From the NCBI GenBank assembly GCA_002773135.1, contig PFCB01000030.1:1-41265 (forward strand): a stretch of 41,265 nucleotides of DNA, in the 5' to 3' direction. Positions 33,878-41,265 of this stretch are shown piece by piece (the first letter of the stretch is position 1; every line of letters begins with the position of its first letter). Both the position numbers and the translations under genes were made by a program. This stretch comes from Candidatus Magasanikbacteria bacterium CG10_big_fil_rev_8_21_14_0_10_47_10. GTDB taxonomy: Bacteria; Patescibacteriota; Patescibacteriia; Magasanikbacterales; UBA922. Below the pieces are notes generated by a model. It was not told the DNA's origin, did no database searches, and saw nothing but the letters and a program-made list of their open reading frames with translations.

Positions 33878-35293
33878 CTATATAACACGGACAACCACCG
33901 GTGCCACCATACCCATAGTGCAAGAAATTTTATATGTCCCTTTTTTTGGTTTGCCCAAGTCTATGGTGTTCATGCCCGGGGTCAATGCAACAGACCCAGG
34001 AATAAGCCCACGTGATGCCATATACAGGCCGCATCCCACCATCCCCTGATTATCCACAAGCAATGTGGTAGGGATCCCGGATTGAATGCTTGCCCCGCTT
34101 GTCAGGGTATATTCAAATCCTTTCGCGGTAATGCTAAGAATCTGCGTTCCCTTTGGGGAGTCTGGTGATTTCGAAACTGCCGCGCGAGATTCGGTGTTCC
34201 CTCGAGCCAACACGTCACTGACACTTGGCCACCCCAGCACATTGAACTGCGCGTTTGTGTTATACAGTGCAAACAACACAAGAACCACACCGGCGTAAAA
34301 AGAAAACATCCTTTTTCGTTTGGGTTGTTCTGTTCCTTTAATGCTTGCCAATCCAATCAAAAATAATGGAATGGCTGTCCCCAACACAAACAGGATCATC
34401 ATACTTGCACCACGAGCCGCGCTACCACTTGACAGGGCGATGGCTTCTGCCGCCAACGTAAACCCGCATGGCAGCAATATGGTGCCGGCACCAACAGCAA
34501 AGGGCATGTGCCTATGGAGGGCATGGTCGGAGACACTAATGCGACGAGTGATACTTTTTGGCAGTCGAATTTGAAATCGTTCTGCCCACTCGACACCTGC
34601 CATTTGTAATCCAATCAACAGCATTATAAGCGACACGCTCATGGTTACTATGGCATAAAATATAGCAGAATCAAACGAGAATATCTGACCAATACCACCC
34701 AATATCGCGCCAAACACTGCGTACGAAAACAAACGCCCACCGTGAAAATACAGGTGCGGAACCAATTTTACGGGGAGCGATGCCTCTTTTGGTAAAGCCT
34801 CATTCCACGCTTTTGTCATGGAAAGCAGCACCCCTCCCACCAAAGCGGCACAACTTGAGAGCCCCGCCACCACGCCAAACACAAAAAACAATCCAAGCGC
34901 GGAGCTGTTTCCAAGATTGACATATTGAGACAACCCCAGCCGTGACACCAACCACAGCACAGCAATAACAATGGCCACCCGACCAAGCATATGAAATCGA
35001 CGCGAAAGCTCCCGCCTGTCCAGCTGAATGCCTTGCTTGCCTTCGACAACATACAATAATGGCTCTCGCTTTTTTCGTATTGGTGTTCTGCCAAAGGTAT
35101 ACCCGTCTTCTTTAAACCAAGCATTCAGTTGATCAACCGACGGTACCCAATTTTTGCCAATAATCGTGACCGTCTTATTTCCTATGGACGCATCCGCGGC
35201 CGTCACGCCTTTTTCTTCCAATATCCGCTGCTCAATCAAAAGCTCGCACGACGCGCAATGCATGCCATCGATACAATAGGTTACTTGTTTCAT
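33878..35293 (-). CDS. HMA - TauE/SafE (DsbD_2-like) membrane - cupredoxin fusion
   Basis: 471 residues. The HMA metal-binding domain carries CASC at residues 13-16 in GMHCASCELL. A membrane domain of about six helices follows (VVAGLSSCAALVGGVLLSM, HLYFHGGRLFSYAVFGAILG, ILLPCGFTLAAEAIAL) and resembles the sulfite-exporter/DsbD_2 group. A final domain (about 380-471) looks like a cupredoxin, with MVGCGLYM and ISCTMGM as likely Cu ligands (Cys-458, Met-460/462). It probably takes Cu+ across or out of the membrane and hands it to the cupredoxin. The ATG lies one base after the copA stop (TAGTATG). A longer frame upstream lies inside copA and is rejected. Confidence 0.85.
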   Translation of the reverse strand: MKQVTYCIDGMHCASCELLIEQRILEEKGVTAADASIGNKTVTIIGKNWVPSVDQLNAWFKEDGYTFGRTPIRKKREPLLYVVEGKQGIQLDRRELSRRFHMLGRVAIVIAVLWLVSRLGLSQYVNLGNSSALGLFFVFGVVAGLSSCAALVGGVLLSMTKAWNEALPKEASLPVKLVPHLYFHGGRLFSYAVFGAILGGIGQIFSFDSAIFYAIVTMSVSLIMLLIGLQMAGVEWAERFQIRLPKSITRRISVSDHALHRHMPFAVGAGTILLPCGFTLAAEAIALSSGSAARGASMMILFVLGTAIPLFLIGLASIKGTEQPKRKRMFSFYAGVVLVLFALYNTNAQFNVLGWPSVSDVLARGNTESRAAVSKSPDSPKGTQILSITAKGFEYTLTSGASIQSGIPTTLLVDNQGMVGCGLYMASRGLIPGSVALTPGMNTIDLGKPKKGTYKISCTMGMVAPVVVRVI

Positions 35294-35294
35294 A

Positions 35295-37670
35295 CTATGA
35301 TCGGTATTTGATTCGAATACTGTTGAGCACCACCGAGACAGAACTGAGCGCCATGGCCGCGCTGGCGACAATAGGTGAGAGTAGCAGCCCGAATGCCGGA
35401 TACAACAGTCCGGCGGCAAGAGGGACAGCAATGATGTTATATCCAAAGGCCCAAAACAAATTTTGCTTGATAATAGTCAGCGTGCGCTTGGATATTTTGA
35501 CTGTTTCAATAACCTTATCCAGTGTCCCTTTTACCAAAACAATATCCCCGGCCTCTATGGCGACGTCGGTTCCCGTCCCCATGGCAATGCCGATATCGGC
35601 CTGTGCCAAAGCCGGCGCGTCATTGATGCCATCACCCACCATCGCCACAATGCCATCTGTTCTTTTCTGAAGTTCTTCCAGGTTTCGCGCCTTGTCTTGC
35701 GGCAACACGTCAGCCATGATTTCATCTATCCCCAATTGTTTGGCAATGGCATTGGCCGTTGCGCTGTTATCCCCTGTCATCATCACCACGCGAATCCCCA
35801 GCCCGCGCAGTGCCTGAATGGCTTCTTTTGACTCGTTTTTTATTGTGTCAGCAAGCGCAAAGACTGCTACATGCGCTCCATCAACACTCATGTAAATCGG
35901 TGTTTGCCCTTTTTGAACGAATTCATCCGCTCGTTTCTTCAGATCCTCGCTCAAAGAAATATCGTGTTCACTCATGAGCCGAGCGTTTCCGATCAATACC
36001 TTTTTACCGCCGGCCACACCGGAGACACCACGGCCTTCCACTGCCAAAAAATCCTTAACAGGCAGGCCTTTGTCACCACTTCCCTTAGATGCCGCATGCT
36101 TCTCAATCGCATCCGAGAGTGGATGCTCGGACAAATGCTCAAGCGCGTATGCCATGCCAAGCAGCGTGTTCGCTTCCTTCTCATCTGTGTACGCAGAGCC
36201 GACCACTTCCGGCTTGCCTTGTGTCAATGTTCCGGTTTTGTCAAACACAATCGCTTTTATTTTATGCGCGCGCTCCAATGCTTCCGCGTCCTTTATCAAA
36301 ATACCATGACGCGCGGCCTTGCCGGTTCCCACCATGACGGCCGTGGGCGTTGCCAACCCCAACGCGCATGGGCAAGCGATAATAAGCACGGTTGTAGCTA
36401 TGTACACGGCCAACTGGAGCATGCCGGTATCTACAGCGACAAGACCAAGCGACGGGGCGGCATACAACCAAAACAAAAACGCAAGCGCGGCAATCGCAAT
36501 CACAATCGGGACAAACACACCGGACACTTGATCCGCAAGCTTTTGAATCGGCGCAGTGCTCCCCTGCGCTTCCTGCACCATTTTTATGATCTGTGAAAGC
36601 ATGGTCTCACTGCCCACATGCTCTGCGCGAAACCGAAACGCGCTCGTTTTATTGATAGTCGCGCCAACCACCGCGTCTCCGACTTTTTTTTCCGAAGGAA
36701 TAGACTCGCCCGTCACCATGGATTCATCAATCGTACTGGCACCCTCTATAATGACACCATCCACCGGCACCTTTTCACCCGGACGAACCAATATAGTGTC
36801 GCCTTTCACCACGTCTTCAATCGGTACCTTCATTTCTTTTCCATCACGAATGACTGTTGCTTCTTTTGCCTGCAGCTCAAGCAGTTTCTTTATAGCCTCG
36901 CCCGCCTGTCCCTTTGCCCTGGCTTCAAGCAGACGGCCAAGCAAAATGAAAAACGTAATAAAAACGGCTGCTTCAAAAAAAGTGTCACCGCCATGTTCCC
37001 CCAAAAGTCCCGGCGCAAAAGTGACAATGCTTGAAAAAAACCAGGCGGTAAAGGTGCCAAGTGCGATCAAGGTGTCCATGTTCGCGCTCTTTACCTTCAG
37101 CGCGCGCCACGCGCTGACGAAAATTTGTGATCCGCCCCAAAACAAAATCGGAGTTGTCAGCAAAAATTGCATCAAAAACAACGTACTGAGTGCGAAACCG
37201 CCGGAAAAAAGTACAGTGCCAAACGCATCCGATATATCTTTGCCCGCAAGATCCAGTATCATGAGCGCCAAAAAAGGCAACGCCCCAATCCCCACAAACA
37301 GTACCGTCTTTTTCAACTTTTGATATTGTTCTTTTTTGAGCATGGATGCGTGGTCGTGGTGTCCTTTTTTCATCCCGCCTTTCATGCCGGCCATATCATG
37401 CTGATCTGTCTGCATTTTTTTTGCCTCCGGCATTGATGCTACCACCAACCCGGCATCACTCATCACCATGGTGTATCCACCGGCTTTTTTGACCGCGGCG
37501 GCAATTCCCTCCAATGTGTCTACCGATCCGTCGTACTCCACAGTCATGACTTCGGTACCGTAATTCACGTTCACACTCTGTACACCATCAAGTTTCCCAA
37601 CCATGCGCTCTATATTTTTTTTGCACGATGCGCAGTGCATGCCGACTATTGGATATAGTTCTTTTTTCAT
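35295..37670 (-). CDS. copA: Copper(I)-translocating P1B-type ATPase
   Basis: Exports Cu+ from the cytoplasm; 791 residues from ATG 37670. One HMA domain with CASC (13-16) is followed by a Met/His-rich linker (about 80-110, with HHDHASM). The ATPase core shows TGES (320-323), the intramembrane CPC (433-435), DKTGT with the phosphorylated Asp-477, and HP (516-517). Late helices carry YN (in GYNIIAVP) and [12 protein letters not shown], the P1B-1 (Cu+) signature. It is translationally coupled to the HMA/TauE-SafE/cupredoxin gene. Confidence 0.96.
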   Translation of the reverse strand: MKKELYPIVGMHCASCKKNIERMVGKLDGVQSVNVNYGTEVMTVEYDGSVDTLEGIAAAVKKAGGYTMVMSDAGLVVASMPEAKKMQTDQHDMAGMKGGMKKGHHDHASMLKKEQYQKLKKTVLFVGIGALPFLALMILDLAGKDISDAFGTVLFSGGFALSTLFLMQFLLTTPILFWGGSQIFVSAWRALKVKSANMDTLIALGTFTAWFFSSIVTFAPGLLGEHGGDTFFEAAVFITFFILLGRLLEARAKGQAGEAIKKLLELQAKEATVIRDGKEMKVPIEDVVKGDTILVRPGEKVPVDGVIIEGASTIDESMVTGESIPSEKKVGDAVVGATINKTSAFRFRAEHVGSETMLSQIIKMVQEAQGSTAPIQKLADQVSGVFVPIVIAIAALAFLFWLYAAPSLGLVAVDTGMLQLAVYIATTVLIIACPCALGLATPTAVMVGTGKAARHGILIKDAEALERAHKIKAIVFDKTGTLTQGKPEVVGSAYTDEKEANTLLGMAYALEHLSEHPLSDAIEKHAASKGSGDKGLPVKDFLAVEGRGVSGVAGGKKVLIGNARLMSEHDISLSEDLKKRADEFVQKGQTPIYMSVDGAHVAVFALADTIKNESKEAIQALRGLGIRVVMMTGDNSATANAIAKQLGIDEIMADVLPQDKARNLEELQKRTDGIVAMVGDGINDAPALAQADIGIAMGTGTDVAIEAGDIVLVKGTLDKVIETVKISKRTLTIIKQNLFWAFGYNIIAVPLAAGLLYPAFGLLLSPIVASAAMALSSVSVVLNSIRIKYRS

Positions 37671-37713
37671 ACACAGTAATTTTGATATAAAGTAATTCAC
37701 TTCTTTTACACAC

Positions 37714-37768
37714 AATAAGAACGCGGATAGAGGCAAAACGTATTTTGCCTCTGATCTGCGTTCTTATT
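37714..37768 (-). other. Long inverted repeat (about 25-bp hairpin) between the DUF5676-like gene and copA
   Basis: AATAAGAACGC..GAT..AGAGGCAAAA pairs with TTTTGCCTCT..TC..GCGTTCTTATT around a 4-nt loop, with only small mismatches. In the leftward mRNA it covers the stop of the upstream gene and ends 43 nt before the copA ATG. The tail lacks a clean U-tract on that strand; on the plus strand T8 follows. It could be an RNA-stability element, an attenuator or a plus-strand terminator. Confidence 0.7.
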
Positions 37769-38039
37769 TTTTTTCGCACGATCCGCTCTTAAGGCAGCAA
37801 CCGGTCACATGCCAAATCCCAACTCCGATATATGCCCAAATGTACGTCTGAATCGCGCCGGCAATAAAGCTGACAATATTCATACCGTCAAATCCAAAGT
37901 ACGAGAGCCGCAACAATCGCAGATGCAAATCTGGTTCAACCGGATGAACAAAAAACCAGGCAAAACAGATAACGTACAATGCGACAAGGAAGAGTCCAAC
38001 CCGGTTGGAACACTTCCACATGTTACAATGTTCTTTCAT
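37764..38039 (-). CDS. Small Cys-rich two-helix membrane protein (DUF5676-like)
   Basis: 91 residues. ATG 38039 is preceded by AAGGGGGTGA, the best Shine-Dalgarno in the window, so I reject the longer frame to 38084. The N-terminus has Cys-5 and Cys-10 (EHCNMWKC), then two hydrophobic helices (about 13-33 and 52-78), then a Cys-rich tail GCCLKSGSC. The size and helix placement recall DUF5676 proteins, which often accompany heavy-metal transport genes. That match is by general shape. The cysteines suggest metal or thiol chemistry. Confidence 0.6.
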   Translation of the reverse strand: MKEHCNMWKCSNRVGLFLVALYVICFAWFFVHPVEPDLHLRLLRLSYFGFDGMNIVSFIAGAIQTYIWAYIGVGIWHVTGCCLKSGSCEKK

Positions 38040-38062
38040 AATGTCACCCCCTTTCTCAGGTG

Positions 38063-38518
38063 TTATATTACTTTTTTTAACCATGTTATTTTTTTAAGCC
38101 GTACATCCGCGCCACACACATGACCCGATTTGGTCGCGTAAAGAACCAACAGGGCGGCTGCATAAATAACATGCTCGTCAACAATGTAGCCATGCGCGCC
38201 GACCGTCGGGAAATCGAGAATAGGAAGATAGTACAGCACCATGAGCACGACTCCAAGCACGCTGGAGACACGGACAAACGCACCGACGATAAGCGAAACA
38301 CCAATCAGTGTCAGCCCCCATTCGTTGAGTACGTTTACCACATCTATGACGCCGGGCGTGGTGAACCATGAATACAACCCACCAAATGTCTTGGCTGCTG
38401 ATATGTACGGCGCGGCGCTCCACGCGGGGTTGACCAATTTGGTGATGCCTGCATAGAAAAAAAGCCAGCCCAATGCCATACGAAGAGCGACAATGTAGAT
38501 GCGCGCCTGTTTATCCAT
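38063..38518 (-). CDS. DoxX-family membrane protein
   Basis: 151 residues with four transmembrane helices. The N-terminal RMALGWLFFYAGITKLVNP is the DoxX signature. A late GAHGYIVDEHVIYAAALLVLY helix and a cytosol-like tail with one Cys (HVCGAD) follow. ATG 38518 is chosen over a longer frame that would overlap the neighbouring gene. DoxX proteins act in thiol/quinone redox complexes, for example with SodA and SseA in Mycobacterium. Here the adjacent thioredoxin-like protein makes a thiol-redox role plausible. Confidence 0.85.
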   Translation of the reverse strand: MDKQARIYIVALRMALGWLFFYAGITKLVNPAWSAAPYISAAKTFGGLYSWFTTPGVIDVVNVLNEWGLTLIGVSLIVGAFVRVSSVLGVVLMVLYYLPILDFPTVGAHGYIVDEHVIYAAALLVLYATKSGHVCGADVRLKKITWLKKVI

Positions 38519-38573
38519 ATGATTCAAATTATTTAGTGTAGTATACAGCACCGACAAAGCACTTCCAAGCGCT

Positions 38574-39509
38574 CTATGCCCCGCTGTCAGGAGCAACCGT
38601 TTTACCTATTTCCAGGTCTTTATAGGTAGCGCCAACTCGGGCGGGATCCCGAAAGACAAAGACCCCGTCTTGTTCAACCGTCCCGACCTGCCCCCATACT
38701 TGTTCCAGCGCGCTATACGCACTCGCTTGCGACGAAAGGAGCAGAGCCGGGACGCGTGTCATTGTGTACTTCTCAACCAATTCCTTTCCACGCGCGTCTG
38801 ATACATCAACAATATCCTCGGACACAATCACCACGCCAAACTGTTGCAGTATGGGTCGCATGATTTTTTGCACATCATAACACTCTATGCAGTCTTTATC
38901 CGTTAGATACGTGGCTCCCACAAGTCCTGTCACTTCTGTTGATTGAGCATCCATGTACGGAGGCTGCTCCTGTTCCCAAAGAAGTGTGTTCTCTCCAACC
39001 GGGCGCGCCCCCTGCTCAAGCGCGCGAGCAAGCCGGTCTTTTATTTTCTCATCCGTCACAAATACCAGCGCCGGAAGCTTTCTGATACCAAATTTCTCAA
39101 TGACAGTCTTCCCTTCGGTACTGTCGGCGGAAACCACCCGATCGTCGAGCAGTTCGATATTTTGAGAAGACACCATCTTTTTTTGAGCGGACAAATCTCC
39201 GCACACCGGACAGTTTGATGGAAGAACAAGTGTCAGTGTTCCTTCCTGCGGCCGTACCAACTCAACCGCGTCACTCAGCTTGCTGTTTACGGTAACCGTA
39301 AAGAAGGTCATTGCCGCTATATTGGCCACAAGCACGACCACAAGAATCACCCACAGCGCCTTGATTGGATTTTTTTTAGCAAGAGCGGAAAACCGACTGT
39401 TTTTTTGAACCTGTTCTCCATGATCTTTACCACAACAATCATCCGAAACCGATTCTCTCATCTCCTCGTCGGCATCAATGTGATTCATTTCTTTTTCTTC
39501 TGTTTTCAT
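38574..39509 (-). CDS. Membrane-anchored tandem thioredoxin-like protein
   Basis: 311 residues. The cytosolic N-terminus is acidic with CC at 25-26 and His-30. One transmembrane helix spans about 51-71, and its flanking lysines predict an external C-terminus. Two thioredoxin-like domains follow. Domain 1 has CPVC (100-103) and a cis-Pro motif KLPALVF (Pro-146). Domain 2 has CIEC (207-210) and RVPALLL (Pro-254). Both keep a redox CxxC, so this looks like a two-step disulfide relay outside the cell. No close family name comes to mind. It probably serves the Cys-rich products encoded around it. Confidence 0.75.
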   Translation of the reverse strand: MKTEEKEMNHIDADEEMRESVSDDCCGKDHGEQVQKNSRFSALAKKNPIKALWVILVVVLVANIAAMTFFTVTVNSKLSDAVELVRPQEGTLTLVLPSNCPVCGDLSAQKKMVSSQNIELLDDRVVSADSTEGKTVIEKFGIRKLPALVFVTDEKIKDRLARALEQGARPVGENTLLWEQEQPPYMDAQSTEVTGLVGATYLTDKDCIECYDVQKIMRPILQQFGVVIVSEDIVDVSDARGKELVEKYTMTRVPALLLSSQASAYSALEQVWGQVGTVEQDGVFVFRDPARVGATYKDLEIGKTVAPDSGA

Positions 39510-39541
39510 ACATCAAAATTAAATAAAAAATGTATATTCGT

Positions 39542-39727
39542 TTAGCAGCCGCCAACCATGGCCGGAGAGGATCCATCATCCGTAAAACTGACAGTCGCGG
39601 GAGAACCACCCACCCCAATTTGCGCGTCTTCCAATTGACGGCTCATGCCGGCAAGCGCCGCTGTCTGATACGACAAGACACCAATAGTGATTGCCAGCAT
39701 AATTGTTAGGTTTTTTTGTGAAAACAT
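39542..39727 (-). CDS. Small exported peptide ending in MVGGC
   Basis: 61 residues from ATG 39727 (longer frames start at non-ATG codons inside the neighbouring gene). Residues 1-26 form a signal peptide with a hydrophobic core and a typical ALA cleavage site. The predicted mature part is 35 residues, rich in Gly, Ser and Asp, with one cysteine at the very C-terminus. The last five residues, MVGGC, are identical to those of the membrane protein encoded just upstream. The function is unknown. The gene lies between a CxxC-rich membrane protein and the tandem thioredoxin, so a thiol-linked or metal-binding role is plausible. Confidence 0.65.
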   Translation of the reverse strand: MFSQKNLTIMLAITIGVLSYQTAALAGMSRQLEDAQIGVGGSPATVSFTDDGSSPAMVGGC

Positions 39728-39767
39728 ACAAGAAATAATTATGAAACTCGGTAAAAATAAATATCTT

Positions 39768-40925
39768 TTAACATCCCCCCACCATACCGGGATTTTCTTC
39801 CGGCTCAAACCCGGACGTCTTGGCTTTTTTTTGCAAATCCGTCAATTCAGACTCTGTCAAATTCATGGTTAAATATTTAATATCCGGCTTGAATTCAGCA
39901 CGGTCACCCGCAAGCGAACTTGCCATGCGCTGCTGTAGCTGTACGGGAAAGTACAGCCCCTTCTGCCGGACAATCTCGTACGCGATCTGTGCGTCCGTCA
40001 TTTCAGGATATGTCCGTATAAGATACGCGGCTGTTCCGCGCATCGCAATTGAATGAGCGCAACCACAGGTTGGCGATCCGTCTTCTCGTACTAAAGTCGT
40101 AACACCGCAACAAAACTCACATGTCACATACGGCTCAGTGCCTATTTTAATGTACCGCTTCATTTCCTCTTCACTCAGCTGAATTGGATTTGATCCCTGC
40201 ATTGGAGCCATAATGCCGAGTTTTCGAATGGACGCATTGATCGCGTTCAAATTCGACATATCAAGACCAAGCTCGCTTCCGTAAAATGGAAGCGTTGTTG
40301 GGGTAACAAGCGCGGCAATATCCCGCGCAAATTCTCCTGTAAGGACGACACCGTCAGCCATATCCATGCCGATCATTTTTTTCCCCACCTGCATGGCAAG
40401 CGCCTGATTGGACACAAACAAAATACCAACGACGATAACCGCCACTTTCTGAAATATCAGATGTCCACTTTTGGTGGGCACGTCTTTTGGTTCAAATCGA
40501 CGCGCCAGTAACGCGATACCCGCAATAAGAACGACAAACGCTATCACACGCATCCACCAAAAATATGGTGAAAAGGCCATCACCGTTGCCGACAGGCCAA
40601 AATACGTGAGAAAGAATACAGGGCACACAGGACAAAGCATGGTAAAAAACGCAAGCAGTCCTGACCCGCCACCAACCGCGCACGACGCGGCTTTACCCTT
40701 TCGCGCAAGCGCAAAAAGTGACACACCAAATCCAAAGGCAACCGCAAACGACCCCGCAAACAGCAGGTCGAACGTGGTGACCTCATTCATATAGGGGATG
40801 CGGTACCCGATAATCGGAATCGTCCACAGACCCAAAAGCAATGTCTCAATGGCAAAGACAAGAAGACCACCGCCAATGAACCAAAGCCAAAACGTTTCCG
40901 TTTTTAACAGTGATACTGTTTTCAT
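39768..40925 (-). CDS. Polytopic membrane protein with CEFCCG...CGCAHS metal-site domain, C-terminal MVGGC
   Basis: 385 residues from ATG 40925 (GTG 40964 is less likely). Five or six helices fill residues 1-180; one carries CPVCPVFF (Cys-98, Cys-101). The soluble domain (about 185-385), predicted outside, has CEFCCG (269-273) and GSPTCGCAHSIAMRG (Cys-287, Cys-289, His-291), a likely metal or Fe-S type cluster site. A helical segment with PEMTDAQIAYEIVRQK and LYFPVQ follows. The final residues are MVGGC. I have the impression of similar CGCAHS domains in CPR and archaeal proteins of unknown function, but cannot name a family. Confidence 0.7.
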   Translation of the reverse strand: MKTVSLLKTETFWLWFIGGGLLVFAIETLLLGLWTIPIIGYRIPYMNEVTTFDLLFAGSFAVAFGFGVSLFALARKGKAASCAVGGGSGLLAFFTMLCPVCPVFFLTYFGLSATVMAFSPYFWWMRVIAFVVLIAGIALLARRFEPKDVPTKSGHLIFQKVAVIVVGILFVSNQALAMQVGKKMIGMDMADGVVLTGEFARDIAALVTPTTLPFYGSELGLDMSNLNAINASIRKLGIMAPMQGSNPIQLSEEEMKRYIKIGTEPYVTCEFCCGVTTLVREDGSPTCGCAHSIAMRGTAAYLIRTYPEMTDAQIAYEIVRQKGLYFPVQLQQRMASSLAGDRAEFKPDIKYLTMNLTESELTDLQKKAKTSGFEPEENPGMVGGC

Positions 40926-40950
40926 AGGCACTCTATTACACATTAAATAA

Positions 40951-41265
40951 TCACACCGATACACCCTCCGCGCATCCCGTACGCCGCTGTTTATTCACCC
41001 TACGCCACATATACGCGACACCAATGACATTCACCAACACACCAATGGCAAGGAACACATCCTGATATTTTGTGATTGCGGCGGCACCGGCAAAACCTAC
41101 AAATGGTAGCCAATCAGCGACGTGGTGCGCGCAGCAAGCAGCCATGGCAAAACCGCTTGTACCGGCAGAGACACCGGCCATTGCGGCTTGATGTTCATGA
41201 ATCAAGAATCGTAATTGCTGAAACAAAAACATCTGGTATGTAAATCCGGCAAACAAGGGGGCAAG
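40951..41265 (-). CDS. Membrane protein with CCAHH motif, N-terminally cut by the window edge
   Basis: 104 residues up to the stop at 40951. The frame is open through 41265, so the start probably lies outside the window. Visible parts are a His-containing segment (RFLIHEHQAAMAG), a small-residue helix with FAMAACCAHHVADWLPFVG, another helix (DVFLAIGVLVNVIGVAYMW) and a basic tail with a late Cys. The CCAHH cluster next to a helix suggests metal binding within or near the membrane. It is the first visible gene of the leftward metal/redox cassette, 25 nt before the CGCAHS gene. Confidence 0.65.
   Translation of the reverse strand, partial: LAPLFAGFTYQMFLFQQLRFLIHEHQAAMAGVSAGTSGFAMAACCAHHVADWLPFVGFAGAAAITKYQDVFLAIGVLVNVIGVAYMWRRVNKQRRTGCAEGVSV

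Noticed and set aside
35294-35446. N-terminal extension of the HMA/TauE-SafE/cupredoxin protein
   Set aside because: It overlaps the end of copA and adds an unrelated Pro/Ser-rich stretch; the ATG at 35293 gives a canonical HMA start.
1-41265. CRISPR arrays, insertion sequences, prophage or rRNA genes
   Set aside because: No spaced direct repeats, transposase, integrase or rRNA-like sequence was seen on either strand.

Overview
The window reads as a chromosomal segment of a Candidate Phyla Radiation (Patescibacteria) bacterium, most like the Parcubacteria-type lineages. This placement is inference. It rests on compact gene spacing, few Shine-Dalgarno sequences, stripped-down housekeeping proteins (a topoisomerase I without zinc ribbons, a Rel protein without its ACT domain), many small membrane proteins and an anaerobic class III ribonucleotide reductase. 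TGA ends several genes (relA, the queuosine transporter, folC), so the ordinary bacterial code applies, not a UGA-recoded one.

Layout. Positions 1-9374 read rightward: the 3' end of an LCP/LytR_C protein, der, pth, dprA, a queuosine-precursor transporter, folC, topA and a Rel-type (p)ppGpp enzyme. A bidirectional terminator at 9408-9430 marks a strand switch. From 9455 to the right edge every protein gene reads leftward; a tRNA-Leu(CAA) at 11250 is the only rightward gene. The leftward block, in window order, is: parB and parA; two small membrane proteins; a D-Ala-D-Ala carboxypeptidase; scpB and scpA; aspS; an NSUN-type methyltransferase; asnS; a YibE/F membrane protein; an unknown 4-TM protein; tspO; a 60-residue low-complexity ORF; nrdG; a separate ORF carrying the glycyl-radical motif; nrdD; a PAS-sigma fusion; an RND pump with its adaptor; typA; and an LCP protein. 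At the right end (33878-41265) lies a metal and thiol-redox cassette.

How genes work together. der, typA, aspS, asnS, pth and the methyltransferase serve ribosome assembly and translation. AspRS carries the discriminating-type leucine, and an AsnRS is nearby. parA, parB, scpA and scpB serve chromosome segregation and condensation. nrdD, the small glycyl-radical ORF and nrdG form an anaerobic dNTP synthesis operon in which the radical-bearing C-terminus has become its own 59-residue protein. The right-end cassette combines a Cu+ ATPase, an HMA/TauE-SafE/cupredoxin fusion, DoxX, a membrane-anchored tandem thioredoxin and several Cys-rich membrane proteins. Two adjacent products in it end in the identical tail MVGGC.

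Non-coding signals. Two leftward units of about 95 nt (7586-7681 and 16570-16664) each have a sigma70-like promoter, a strong hairpin and a terminator, and are candidate small RNAs of no family I recognise. Good -35/-10 pairs precede relA, tRNA-Leu, parA, aspS, yibE, the efflux adaptor and typA. The longest stretch without a protein gene is 7608-7886 (279 nt), covered below; no gene-free gap exceeds 300 nt. I saw no CRISPR array, insertion sequence or rRNA.
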